NCBI RefSeq assembly: GCF_011397635.1
Contig: NC_064761.1
Span: 41,566,143-41,630,142, forward strand
Length of the DNA stretch: 64,000 nt
Origin: Epinephelus fuscoguttatus
Lineage: Eukaryota; Chordata; Actinopteri; Perciformes; Serranidae
Reading direction: 5' to 3'
Below the pieces are notes generated by a model, which did not search any database, had not been told where the DNA came from, and saw nothing but the letters and a program-made list of their open reading frames with translations. Position numbers and translations under genes: made by a program. Of this stretch, positions 25,009 through 37,415 are shown in pieces (position 1 is the stretch's first letter; each line of letters begins with the position of its first letter).

Positions 25009-25412
25009 ACAAATCTTTGTTAATCACAATCATTAAAAAAGAAGTGATTGGATACCATTAATGATTTAACTGAATATGCATGTCTGTAGTCTCTGTGGGT
25101 TGATCAAGATATTAACAAAATATTTGTAAAAATTCATGATGTAAAAACACAAGAATTTTCGTTTTATCAACTGCCATGCATTACACTGTGTTTCCTTAAT
25201 TTTTCACAGTTACATAGTTGTTAATAATGTATTCGATGGATATGTGTCGTCACTGTCAGCCTTCATTCAACTGTCATAAAGTATTATTTGTGTGGAGGAG
25301 TCCCACAGCCTTCACTGCCTCTGAAATAAGATGCTGCACTTAACTGATGACCGCAAATACACTGTTGTGATGTCTGACAGCACAAGGATGACTGGCTTCA
25401 GCTGCTCTGATG

Positions 25413-25451
<39 letters not shown>

Positions 25452-25907
25452 GAGATGACTGAATCACAGGATTAAGGATCCACCATGTTGTTTAGGACTG
25501 TTTCTTTTATACCTCTGAATATCTGCATGCTCCTGAAACGCTTTAGTCTTGGAAAAGGTAACTCAAGGGATAATCTTGCAACATGTTTTTAATGTGTGTG
25601 TGTATTTAACTTTATTTAATAAATCAGTGATTAAGGACACAGTATCTGAATCATTAACCAGCCACAGTAAATGACCTCTGTCTGTGTTTCTGCTGTCCTC
25701 CAATACTCACTGGCAGTAATGGACACAGGTACATTTTGTGGTCTACAGGAGTGAGAGAAGCTGTTAGTGAGTGAAAATGGATCCACAGTCAGGTTTAAAA
25801 GGCAGAATCCACACATCCCTGGTCCTTTCAGAATTACGTTTCAACAGGGCTGCCAAAAAACTTCCAGGTAAGGGTGGGGTGGGGTGGGGGGGGTGTTCAA
25901 TATTTTA
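25009..25907. other. Intergenic stretch with one (CA)n
   Basis: (CA)n at 25416-25446. Otherwise nothing recognised. Confidence 0.5.
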
Positions 25908-26010
25908 TAGGGATGTCCCGATTGAATCTCAAAGATCGGGATCAGGGCTGATCAAGGCATTTTTTAACTGATCTGGATCAGATAAAATGAGCTATATAGA
26001 GGATCCAGTG
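25908..26010. mobile_element. hAT end fragment (TAGGGATGTCCCGAT)
   Basis: One terminal repeat and subterminal GATCGGGATCAGGGCTGATC sequence. The other end was not found. Right limit approximate. Confidence 0.45.
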
Positions 26011-26278
26011 CTTTGTGTAATGTCAGCTGTCACACAGGTGTTTTTACCTGCGAAGCTTTTTTGCAGAGACACTGGAGTGCAGCTGTCTCCAACTCTCCAC
26101 TCTCCTTTTTCCCTCCACTCAGCTGAGCTCCTGTGTTGTGTCCGGTTGTGTTCACACTCGGCGTGAATAAAACAATTTGCGCAAGTGAATTACATGTAAA
26201 GTCAATGTAAAGAAGCAATTAGTCGTGACGCGAATGACTTAAAATACCCCTCAGGTCCCCCTTATAAAAAATCACACC

Positions 26279-26748
26279 TGTCCCCTTCAGGACGTTTTTC
26301 GTCCTTGTTGAAAAACAACCATAAAAATATTAAATATTAATATTTTTTCTACTTTTTTTGCTTAAATCTTTTAACCAACTCCTACTCAGGTTATACATAT
26401 CAAATATTCATTAATTTTTTTAGGATTTTTAACCCTTTCTTTATACGTCATTTCTTTACATGAAGTCACTGTTACTTTTATGTAATAAATGTTGGACGAT
26501 TTTTTTTTTCTACTTATCACAGTCTGGGATATGTGAATGATTAATAACAACACCAATTTTGATGCATTATTATTTTTTTGTGCAGTTTCAATTTTTCAAT
26601 AAACACCAACACATGTCCCCTTCCGGACGTTTTTCGTCCTTGTTGAAAAACAACCATAAAAATATTCAATATTAATATTTTTTTCTACCTTTTTCTTTGC
26701 TTAAATCTTTTAACCAACTCCTACTCGGATTATACATACCAAATATTC

Positions 26749-26750
<2 letters not shown>
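26279..26750. repeat. Direct repeat, two copies of about 135 bases
   Basis: Copies at about 26279-26412 and 26614-26750 both read GACGTTTTTCGTCCTTGTTG, then AACAACCATAAAAATATT and AACCAACTCCTACTC. They differ at a few positions. The second copy ends in a TG microsatellite. Confidence 0.8.

Positions 26751-26752
<2 letters not shown>

Positions 26753-26836
<84 letters not shown>
26753..26836. repeat. Compound (TG)n(AG)n microsatellite
   Basis: About 23 TG units followed by about 18 AG/GG units. Confidence 0.95.
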
Positions 26837-26839
<3 letters not shown>

Positions 26840-26842
<3 letters not shown>

Positions 26843-28633
26843 AACAGTAATGTAACCTTGCAGCAACCTGCAGGTAATAATCTGCAATTTTTAGCTAAAC
26901 AATTACACACATGCACATGCAAACACACGCACAGACACACCATATTTTTTTAGTATCCATATCAACACTAACGTAGCATTTATTTAAAAAATTTTTTGCA
27001 ACAATGGCTCGCAAACCTCAGTAATGAAAAAATAGGAGAAAAATACAGGCAATTTTACGGCTTATTATTTAGTGTGTAGGAGAAAATGTATGATTCAGCG
27101 TTTTAGTAAAAACTTCCATTTTGATCCCCTAACTCTGGAATACATGACTAATATCATCAAATTCATGTTTCTAAGAGGATGTGATGAACAAATATGGAAT
27201 TTATGGTTTTACATTTAGCTATATTTTCACATAGGGATTTGACATTGTGTATTTTGAGTCCATGTACACACACACACACAAACTAATATTGCAATATTTT
27301 TATACAGACCGCACTGTCACATCCTTATGAGCACAGCAAGACCATTTTTTGATCTACTCTGCATTTGCCCTCCCTGTTAGGGGCCTATAGTGCTTCAAGT
27401 GGCCAAACCAGGAATTGCATTGAAAAGACAGCAGGGCCCCAAAAAATGGAAATTGGCCCCACCTGTTTGTTTTACCATTCTTGGGTCTCCCTAACCAACC
27501 TGACTGCCAGAGATAGAAAAAAATCAAATTTTTTTATGCAAAAAAATGTTGTTTTAATGGGTTTCAATGGGGACGTTTTTTGTCGGAGAGGGCGAGGTGT
27601 CGTAAAAGGTTGCCATTTGTGTATTTTAGGCCTGATTTAGGAGCGGCTTTAAAATTAAAATAAGGTTTCTGATCAAATGTCATGCTGTATGCATGAACAC
27701 AGCCAAAGTTATCAAAAAATAAAAACTGAAAAATGACTGAAAGGGACGTTTTCCATCCGAGGGGGACCGGAGGGATACACAAATAAAGCATGTGGCATGA
27801 TTTCGTCTCATACACTTATTCGCAAGACTTGTAAAATCTGAACTTCAGCAACCAACTGCACCACAATATCCAATCATCACTGAGATCCTCAGGGGACATC
27901 TGATGCTGAGGACGTACTGGTGGAAGTTCATTTATTGATTCAACAATTTCAACAATTTCTCCAGGCCTTGACAGGTCAGAGATCCATCATAGATCGGACT
28001 TGGCTCTGACCTGTCTGATCCTGGACAAAGGACCTCTGAGGTACTGGTTTGTCCCACAGATGCTTGATCAGATTGGGATCTTCTGAGATGACAATCTGAA
28101 TCATTTGCATGGGCAAATGGGCCCCAATGCAACCACACTGCCTGCACTGTCTTTATTTACACCTCTGCTTGACACTCAAAATTTTCACAGCCTGAAAGCC
28201 AAACCAAGATGTTTTTTTTCTTAACCTAACCATGTGCCTTTGTTGCCTAAATCCAATCATGTGCTTTTGCTGATGTCCCAGTGTTAGTGGTGCATTCTAT
28301 AACGTCAACTGCAGACACAGAAGCTGTTGGGTCAGTGCGGGGAGCAGTGAGACCTGGCATTGGGGGAGTGTCTCTGGGACGCCAGAGATCACTGTCATGG
28401 GACCAACTAGACGAAACACTGGTGAAAGGAGGTTCCCACCCGATGACCCCAAAGACATGTTAGTTATCACTGCTCACTGGTCTGTATAGTTAAGCCTTGG
28501 CATAATAGCTTATCATAGGGCTTAGGAGGTTATTCACTGAGTGCTGATCCTTTCTCTAGAGCACAAACTTCTTGTGTTTATTTGAACCTAGCACGTTATA
28601 TGTGAATGTAAAAGGCCACTGACACGGCGGTGA
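26840..28633. other. Intergenic stretch, unrecognised
   Basis: GGGACGTTTT-type phrases near 27570 and 27745 relate to the 26.3-kb direct repeats. AACCTAACCATGTGCCTTTG near 28225 is a phrase of common fish repeats. No gene. Confidence 0.4.
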
Positions 28634-29202
28634 TATACACCGATCAGCCAAAACTTTAAAACCAGTGGTGGGTGAAGTGAGTAACATTCAGGTGGATGCC
28701 ACTTGACGCCCTCCACCCATGCAAACACAGCTGTGGGCTACGTAACTCCCCCTCACAGCAACAGTACTCCCCGATGGCAGTGCCCCCCCCCCTCAGGAGG
28801 AAAATGTCCCATGTCACACTGCAGAAGCTGCTCAGGAGTGGCCCGAGGAACGTGACAAAAAGCTAAAGGCATTGAGCTGGCCTCCAAATCTCCCAGATCC
28901 AAATTTGATCGAGCATCCATGGGATGTGCCGGTACCTCAGATGAACCCCTAATCCAAGGTGGGACCTTTGGAAGGTGTCCTGTGATGTCTAACACCGGGG
29001 TGCTGGCTTTGAGGAGTACCGTTGCTGTGAGGCGGGGTTAGTTAGCCCACAGCGGTGTTTGGGTGGGTGGAGAGCGTCATGTGGCATCCACATGAATGCC
29101 ATGGCCAAATGTCTCCCAGCAGAACATTGCACTGTTGCAGAATGATCAATGTTACTCACTTCACCCACCACTGGGTTTAATGTTTTGGCTGATCGGTGTA
29201 TA
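28634..29202. mobile_element. Foldback Tc1/mariner remnant
   Basis: Starts TATACACCGATCAGCCA and ends TGGCTGATCGGTGTATA, the terminal repeats of a fish Tc1-like family. The inverted arms continue for well over 100 bases. Between them 28775-28925 reads as the transposase C-terminal region in broken frames (GGCAG..CCCATGTCACACTGCAGAAG, then TGGCCTCCAAATCTCCCAGAT and CGAGCATCCATGGGATGTGC, matching a DNAPCHTAK/WPPNSPDLNPIEHLWDV-type protein). Not functional. Confidence 0.8.
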
Positions 29203-29940
29203 CATATATTATTATAGAGTATTCTAGTGGCAATGCTGGGGACTGCCAGTGACTGAGTTTGAATGTTTTAATATCTGACCTGGGAAATATCAGAACTTTG
29301 ATGACTGCACTGGAGATCATGTTAATTTGGTCAATAGATGGCAGATACAACACATTTGTAACCGACCATAAAACACACTTTTTCACCTACTTTTCCATGA
29401 AAATTTTTAAAATTAATTGATTATTTCAAAGGGTTTTCATTGACGGGTGATTTTGATAGCTTGACGTCTGGGAAAATTTGGGATTAAACAAGTTAGTGCA
29501 CATGTAATGTGTGTGGAAACATGCAGATGTGAAAGTATTACGTGGTCTAATATTACAATAAAGGAGCATCATCAGGTAATCAGAGCAAAATTTAGCCCCA
29601 AACTGGCGGTTACAAATAAAGTCATGGAAAAAGTGCATGATTATGTTAACTGTTGTTTTACCAGGATATTTTGTTAAGTGTTATGTGTGAGTTGTTTTGT
29701 GCAGTGTCACAAATGTTAAGTTGTTGTGGACCTCAGGAGGATCAGCTGCCAATAAAGACTCATGATAACTCATGTGTGACTGAACCTCTCCATCTTATTC
29801 ATACTCCATACCCCCCCCCCCTCCCTCTGTATGTAGACCAGTGAAGACCCCCCTGCTCCACCCCCAGCAGAGCTCCACCTCAGCTCCAAAACAAACTGGC
29901 TTTATCGGCTCACACAGAACTGGGACTATAACTCTCTCCT
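29203..29940. other. Intergenic stretch, nothing recognised
   Basis: No repeat family or gene recognised. A short poly-C run lies at 29811-29822. Confidence 0.45.
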
Positions 29941-29999
29941 TGTGCAAACAGCTTGCCCAAACAGAGGCAAAGTGACAATGTTCAGAGCGTGCGCCCGCC

Positions 30000-30660
30000 C
30001 TGCCCTCCATTCCTCCTCGTCACTGGAAACCCTTCCTCATACAACAACACTTCCTCACACAGCGAGGATCCGCTGCTGCTGCTGCCACATGAAAAGCACA
30101 CAGTGCGGCCAACATGCGACACCAACTCCTCTCCTACAGATTTTCGGTGCCGTAATCTCTCCAAACCCGGATATGCTTATTGTGCGAGGAGAAAAGGCGA
30201 AGCGGCAGAGGAGCACAGAATGAGAGAGGCGCGGCGGCGGAGGATCAGGATCAGGATCAGGACTGAAGAAGCTGTTTGCTGCCAGTTTTCAGGGCGACAC
30301 ACGGACGTGATGAGCGGAGTGAAAGTTGATGAAGAGGAGAAAAGAAATGGTGAAGCTTTCAGGCCACGCATCTGCTGAGCAGCTCCTCACCAAGACTTCC
30401 TATCAGGTACACAGAGGATCGATGTTTATCACACGCGCGCGCGCTGGGATGATTTACGTGTTGCATATATCCGTGTTATTCTCCTGGTGTCAGCTTCCTT
30501 CTGCTTCTGCTCGCTTCCTCCTTTATCTGTTACTACACACACACACACTCACATTCCCAGTAGTAGTCTTGATGCAGTGTACCTGAGCCCTCTCCTCTCT
30601 CTGTCCTGCAGACTGGCTGCTGCCTCTGAGGGTGAGGTGGAGGTGCAGCTGTAGCTGGAC
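30000..30660 (+). promoter_or_regulatory. Probable 5' region and untranslated exons of TMEM61-like 2
   Basis: GC- and CpG-richer sequence with GAGAGGCGCGGCGGCGGAGG near 30225. A donor TATCAG|GTACAC at 30406 and an acceptor CTGTCCTGCAG at 30612 suggest a non-coding exon before the coding exon. Inferred only. Confidence 0.35.
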
Positions 30661-30696
30661 GAGGTGAATTCCCACAGGGCAGGGGGGGCTCCGGAG

Positions 30697-33600
30697 ATGC
30701 CGCTCCCTCAGGGCATGCTGTTCTGCTTGGGCATGGTGCTGATGACCGTTGGCGGGGTCATAGTCCTGTGCTTGGGCCTGCCCCAACAGTCAGCCCCGCT
30801 GTTTGGGGTCGGGCTGTTCCTGGGCCTGGGGGGCTTAGCCCTGCTGGTCAGTGGGCTCTGCATGGCCATGAAGAATCTCCAGGTGGCAGTGCCAGGACAC
30901 TTCCTCCTGCATCCCCGCACGGGCACACGTTTCAGCCCACAGCAGGCCCTGGCGATACAAAGGTAGGCTACCAATGTACGGACGAACGTGCATAGGTAGA
31001 CAGAGCCATGGTGCTTTGAACGCAGACATTTTGGGGGTTGTTGTTTTCTTCGGGTGTTGGTACCCTTCAATTGCAGGCCGTCGGTCAATGTTGGGCCATA
31101 GGTGAGCATCTGTCGCCCTAGTTTTTGCAGTGTGTCCCGCACCATCTTAGCTTTTTTTTCTCCCACTGAATCGGTGATGGAGACGGAAGGAAATCACTCT
31201 GACAGGCAGTTAAACTTCGTACACGCCAAGAAAAACAGAAATGATAAAAGCAAAAAAAGGCTGAAGTCAAGACACGTGAGATTGAAACAAACTTGTCCTA
31301 GGTTAGATTATTTTTAGCCATTGAGCTCGTTTGCAGAAGTGGTTCATAATTGTGTAACTGTTTTACCAGCACAAAGTAAATATTCATTGTTCTTTCAACA
31401 TCGGGTCGCGTTGCTAACTGGCTAATTAGCATCTTGAATTCATCCTGTCGGTAGTCTCGCTCACCAGACCTTTCTCAAGAAAAGAAAGGTCTGGCTGGGC
31501 CGACTCTCACTTTAAGATTGGAGAAAAAAACGCCCCGGCTGCTTGTATTTCTTTCAACCAATCACAGTCGTTCTGGGCGGTGCCACAGCAACGGTGTGCT
31601 TGCAAAAATATTGCCGGGGGGAAACAGGTTTTGGTGTAACACGCCCACAAAAATATTGCCTACAGGACGCGAACCATGGCAGAAAACTGGCTACATCCCC
31701 GCAAGATCAAACACCGCAAAAGTTAGTAAAGGACGTGTTGAAAACTGCAACCGGAGGTGGTAGGGCGGGACTTCAGCGGGTGGCTCGTTCCGCCCAATAA
31801 GAGGCTGATCTATGCAGCGAACTTCCGCCCACTCAGACTATCCTGTCGATATCCTGATGTCCCTTTTTGAATGAAGAATACAGACTACCGCCACCTGCTG
31901 GTGTGGAGAGTTCTTTCCGCTCACTCAGGCGCTGAATGTATGTACTAGTTGGCTGTAGTCTTTGCGGTGTGTTCAAGTGCAACTTTTTGGCTGTGACACT
32001 ACTAATGTGCAGCAACACAACAGTCTGCCTTTGTTGCTACTAGTTCTTTGATATCAGTTTGGTGTGTCTGGACCTGAAGGACTTCAAGTCAACTGATGGT
32101 GGTGCTAGAAGAAAAGTCCTGGGATCACCAAAGAAAGTAGGATTCATCCTCAGGGAACTATGAAACAAATTTCATGGCAATCCATCTAATAGTCGTTGAC
32201 ATATTTCCATCTGGTCCAAAGGGGTAGACCCACTGACAGGCCAGCTGATATTGCCATGCTGCTAGCACGGCTAAAAGGTTGGAAACCCCTGGCACAGAGG
32301 ACAGCGAGCGTAGAAAACCCCTTTTTCTCTATAAACAAACTCTGCTTTCTTAAACGTTGGAAGCGAAGACATTTCCAGGCTTCCCTCGTGTTGTTCAAGA
32401 TAAATAAAAGCACATACAGACAAATACCAGAACACACCATCTGAGCACTGAGCTGACAAACACTCTTGTTGTTGAACAGATCTCTTGGACACATCACTGC
32501 ACATTAGTTCTAGCGCACAGTTTGGCAAAGAGCAGTGAACCGCATTAGGAAGTTGAAAACACTGGACTTGTGACACTGAGAAACTGGACTGCAACAGATT
32601 TTCTGATTATGGACTGATTATAGAAGTAGGTCATGGAGAAAACAGCAGACACACATGCATGTGGCTGACAGACTCCCCCTGGCATTGTTTGAGGTGGTGA
32701 TAGCCGGCAAAATTAAACAAGACATGCTCTGCTCATTGTCCGGCACCGAGGAAGAGAGGCGCCAGCAGCACCATCCATCATACACGCTTTTTCTGTTTCC
32801 AGACACTGACAAAACTCAGTGATCAGTAACTCTAAACCTGAACCATCTGATAACTGTGAGACAAAACTGTGTTCTATTAAATATCTCTCATAAGAGAATG
32901 ATGAAATGAATTATCACAGGGGAATAATATGCAAACAACAGAATGCATTATCAGAAGGAAATGTGGCGTGAATGCTGAAGGAGTATGAACTGTAGGACAA
33001 GTAAGGGTGTTGTTGATTAGTGGAAGCATGAAAGAAATTCAAAGGAAAGAAGTATCAGAACTGAAAGCAGTTGAATTTCAAATTAAAGTGTTAAGTGCTG
33101 AGATTTGCTGAAGTTTCGCTGATGATCAGTTAAGGTCTCATCAGACACATCCAACCAACATAGACAAGTGGTGACGAAGGCCTCACGTCACCTGTGTCTA
33201 GACCAAAAAGTTGCACCCGAACACAACGCAAACTCTACACCCAGCAGCCAGCTTCTTCTGAACCTGCATGAGAGGAAATAACTCCACACCAGTAGGTGGT
33301 ATCTAAAAATAGCAACGGTATCAGTTTCATTACCGTCATTAAAAAAATCTGACGCCCATATAGGCCTATAGAGTGTGCCAGTAAACCTGGAACTCCGTTA
33401 GCGCTTTTGGCACTTCCGGTTCTCTCGTCTAAAAGTCAATACGTTTTTTGAATGGGATTTTGGTAAAATGCCTCAAATAAGGTCTGTGGTTGACAAAAGC
33501 TTAAGCAAGTTTCAGGTTTTGTTCTACGACATAAAACACGTCAGTAAATACCCTTCTTGTGAATTTTGAAGCTTTCACGTGTCGTAAAAAAGGCGGCTGC

Positions 33601-36491
33601 TAACAAGTTGCTCAATACGACTACAAACCCTGTCGGGGACATTAAACGTCATCACCCCCGAACAGGCGAGAGTGCTGGCAGTCCGCCATTACAGCTTCTT
33701 ATTTAGCTTAAACAGTCCGATTTTCCCGTTATACAATGTTTTTCAAATAAAGCAGCCGAAATCAGTTGAAAGCTTAGTGGCGGTGGCGTCAAGAGTCATG
33801 TGACCACGGAGTAGTCATGTAGTCTGTTAAAGCCTAACGTTAGCTTTTTACTTCTGGTGATCACATTTAAGCTTCAAATGCGGTATGAAAGGTGTTCATA
33901 TGTGAAGATTATCTCGCTGAACAAAACCTGTAAGTATCCTAAACTTGTGTTAGCCACAGAGCTTATTTTCTGACATAATCCTAAACGCAATGCAAAAATC
34001 ACATTCACTTTCTCTTTCGGGAACCAGCGCGATGCTAAACTTCCGGGTTTTGACGTCAGCCCTGGCACACTCTATTGGGGCCTGATATAATATTAAATTT
34101 AATTTATTTAATGCCTAAATAATGAGTGTTTGTCCAGCACCTATGTATGTGTGTATGAGTTTTCAATTTAAAACTAATAGTAGTCTATCATGTTTCTCTT
34201 ATAACTGCCCTCAACTGCTGTCTGGAGATGACATTTGATAAAGTTTTTGGATGTGACGTCGTCACGTGACAGCTCGGATGTGAGAAAGAGAAGAAAAGAT
34301 GGCAAGCCGCGAGTTGGTTCAAAAAAAAAACTTCACTTTACTTCACAACTTCTGCAAGCAGCAGCAGCAGCAGGTCCAGTGGCCGTCAGAGTGAAGGAGG
34401 GAGAAGCGCAACCCGAACCACCCAAAAGAAGATGACTCTGGGCAGTCTCCTTCAAAGAAAAGCCGATGCGGTGGCTGGTCCGGTCGGCACCATACAGGAG
34501 CAAGCAGGAGCAGAGACATCCTCGGAACCCATCAGCTGTATTCGGTGTCTGACTTCCGGCAGATGGCGATATAGCCTCTCGGGGCAGACCCCCGATTTTT
34601 TGGCAGTCCGGTTTGATTTGGGCGGAGGAGGCAAATTTCCATTTCCGACTTCCGTTTAACCTGGCAACAACTGCAGCCGGCTCAAACGTGATTGGTCAAT
34701 ATCACGTGGACTACAAACAGCCTACAACCGGAAACCAGGGCTCTTCGCTCTCCTTCCGGAGGCAAGATCTCCGGGGTTTGCCTACAGACTCTACATTCAC
34801 TGAATGTAGAGTCTGTATATAGAGACTAGAGCAGAAATAACTGCCTGTTGTCGCGAGCCTGTTATTCAGGAAGACGAAGACCTCCATCTCTGGTGGAAAT
34901 GTGATGGAGCCAAACGTTTCCTCTGATGTTCGGGGCTGCCCGAAATTACCTGTGTTTGTGCCACGAGCTCTCCATCAGAGCGCATATTCAGCACCGCAGC
35001 CGAAGTTGTGAATCCACTACGTGCCCTGCTCCAGCTGGAAAACAGTTAACATGCTGGATTTTCTGGCGAAAAAACTTGAATAGTTTTGAAGCATATGATG
35101 CTGCTGTAATTATCATTTTAGTTTGTTTACATGTTGTTTTCAATGAGTAGTAGCCTGTTCTGACGGACAACACACTTGGAACTGGGAGACGGTGAACTTT
35201 TCAAACTAAAGGTAGGCTCTAAAAATAAACCAGCGAACAGTATTTCCCGTCACGGTCTGAGGATACGCTGTATAGCACACATTTTCGTTACTGCCTTTGT
35301 TATTTATTGTTACTTTTTTATTATTTGATAAGCCTGTAAGTATTGAATGCTATAGGGCTGCGTTTTAATTCAATTGATTTGTGTCGATTACTGTACTGGA
35401 AGTGGACTGTAGCCCACAGACAGTTTATTTTTGTTATTTCATTCTGTTTGGTTGACTGCTGCATTTGTGAATAAAAGTTGTTAATGTACATATTTTGTTG
35501 TTATTTTTCAGTATTCTTAGGCCTATGTAATGTTTGCTATTCTGTTTCTGAACGGTATAGGTGCAAGCCGACAATTTGGCGATTCCCTCTGAGCCCTTCA
35601 AAGTGAATTTTAAGTAGTCATGGTAATACCGTATACCCCGGGAAAATGTGGGGAAGGCTTAACGGTAACAAAATTTGGATACCACCCAACTCAAATTCAT
35701 ACCACGGAGAGTTTTACATACATTAGTAAACTATAACTCTAAAATGAAAGGTGAGTAAGCAGTGAGTGTCAACAACCCCGCCCACATTCAAGAGTACTGT
35801 TTGCGGTGGAAACACTAGGGTCTAGGTACCACGTCTGAAGGGTTACTTTTGGTTCCAAAGGCACCATACTGAAAGTCTTTGGTGGAAACGAGGCTTAATT
35901 AGCCAGTTGGCACGTTAACAATACAACCTAATGTTGAAAGAACAAAGGATATTTACAATATGCTTTCAAAGAATAACAAACAATTACAAACTGTTTCTAT
36001 TAAAGAGCTCAAAGGCTAAAAAAATGATGTTGAACGTGACGCACCAGAAGAAAATCAGAAATGCGAGTGTGACGACTTGCAACGAGAAAAGAGTGTATCG
36101 CCTACTTTTAGCGGGTTTTCCCATGTTAAAAAAACCTCCATATACGCATTCACTTTGGTGGGAAAAGGGTTCAAAACACAGTGTAGTCACTGAAAGGAGT
36201 TGACGGCTGGTTGGAGTGTAAGCATTGATAAAAGGTATGGATTCGGTTGAGGTCTAATGACTGAAATATAGTTACGTACACTTCTCATCGCCTCTCTCAC
36301 TCTCTCTCATTCTCTTCAGGAGGTTGGACAGAATTCGTCGAGAGATGTCAGAAGACTCTGTCAGCAGGGCACCAGATCCCGAACCCTCTCTCCCGTCCAC
36401 CCCACCGCCCTGGACTATGGAGCCGCCTCCGTCCTATGACACAGTGATGAAGAGCCAGGAGAACAGCGAGCAGCTTAACCTCGCGCTCTAG
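30697..36491 (+). CDS. tmem61: TMEM61-like two-pass membrane protein, paralogue 2
   Basis: Coding exons 30697-30962 and 36320-36491 (266 + 172 nt) join in phase 2 (AG|G, Arg) to give 145 residues. Helix 1 spans about residues 6-28 and helix 2 about 35-57 (LFGVGLFLGLGGLALLVSGL). The tail has TPPPWTMEPPPSYDTVMK, with PPPSY at 124-128 as in the human TMEM61 tail, and ends LNLAL. Start chosen at the first ATG (MPLPQG). It lies immediately upstream of bsnd on the same strand, exactly where mammals have TMEM61. The symbol rests on synteny, topology and the tail motif, since overall identity is low. It is a clear paralogue of the gene at 15.9 kb. A likely 3' UTR runs to the poly-A signal at 37410. 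Confidence 0.78.
31451..31840. mobile_element. hAT-type MITE with perfect 8-bp duplication
   Basis: TCCTGTCG occurs directly before (31443-31450) and after (31841-31848) the element. The ends GTAGTCTCG and ...CAGACTA are short inverted repeats. 390 bases, no coding sequence; in the intron of TMEM61-like 2. Confidence 0.72.
31849..33367. other. Intron of TMEM61-like 2, nothing recognised
   Basis: About 1.5 kb without an exon or identifiable element. Confidence 0.4.
33368..34075. mobile_element. Non-autonomous DNA element with 14-bp perfect ends
   Basis: ATAGAGTGTGCCAG at 33368-33381 and its exact reverse complement at 34062-34075. The flanks ATAGGCCT and TGGGGCCT agree at five of eight positions, so the duplication is uncertain. 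No coding sequence. Family not assigned. Confidence 0.6.
34830..35110 (+). mobile_element. hAT transposase C-terminal remnant
   Basis: Read across frame shifts, the plus strand gives pieces such as CATSSPSERIFSTAAEVV and VNMLDFLAKKLE, the conserved C-terminal dimerisation end of ZBED-type hAT transposases. It is broken and not a gene. The surrounding 34250-35720 probably belongs to one or more degraded elements. Confidence 0.6.
35690..35893. mobile_element. Right-end fragment of the GCCCTGTTTCCACC family
   Basis: Matches the right part of the element at 20609-22516, including TTTTACAT(T)AGTAAACT and TTTGGTTCCAAAGGCACC. It ends GGTGGAAACGAGGC followed by TTA. Confidence 0.55.
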
Positions 36492-37409
36492 TGGACATCT
36501 TTACTCTGTGTTTGTGCCTTTTGTCTTTGGTTCTCAGTGGGAACCTCGAGCCAGCAGTTGGTGCTGTTGATGAACTCGCTGCAAGGGGCCTCTTCTGTGC
36601 CTTAAGACAGCCGCCCTGAACCCAAACCTGAGCACAAGCCAAGAGGCAGGAAGAGACTGCAGCTGGTTAAAGACTTAATATTTGCACAGACTAAGCCCCA
36701 ATGTGGCCTCCGTGTCTACTAAACGTGTGTGTTGTGATTGATTGTGAAAGGAATTGAAATGATCACTGCAGCTCCTCTGCTCTCTACACTAAGGGCCTTT
36801 CTTGAGACCAGGATTATGTAACTTTTACAAGAGGGTTAAGGGATTCATGTCAACAGTCTGGCTGCAAGCCTCCTGTAGACACCTGATTAAGATATTTTAT
36901 TGGCCTGCTTGAATTTATGTGACCTACTACTGTGGCTGCGCAGCACTCCTCTTCAAACACGATAAGGACTTTTCTCATGGCTTCACAGCTTCTCTTTGTA
37001 CCTGCACTCTCTCCTGTCATAACTTTGCTCAAGGTTCATTGACAGCTTACTACAATGCAAAGTGCCTTAACCAGTGACGGCAGAATGTTAACAGCTTTGT
37101 ATCCTGTGATTGCAGAATGTCCACTGTTACTTCTATGTTGTGATGTTACTATAAACTAAAATTAATGAATAGCTCCTGAGCTCTCTGTGGGTGGTGCCGC
37201 ACTTAGAAATAATGGATTGTTTATTTAAAGGAACAGTGTGTTTGATTTAAGGGGATTTACTGCCATCTAGTGGTGAGGACTGCAGATTGCAACCAGCGTT
37301 CAGCTCAGTGTTCATTGTTCAGGAGGTTTCTACCAGGAGCAGTATTATCCACAGAGGTCTCTTCCTCTCCAGAACAAACAGACTTGGTCATTAAAAAACA
37401 CACTCATTG

Positions 37410-37415
37410 AATAAA
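37410..37415 (+). terminator. Candidate poly-A signal of TMEM61-like 2
   Basis: AATAAA about 920 bases after the stop codon. It lies in the first unit of a tandem repeat, so assignment is tentative. Confidence 0.35.

Noticed and set aside
29953-30378. A 141-codon open frame upstream of TMEM61-like 2
   Set aside because: Low-complexity, CpG-rich 5' region; no recognisable domain; overlapped by likely untranslated exon and promoter.
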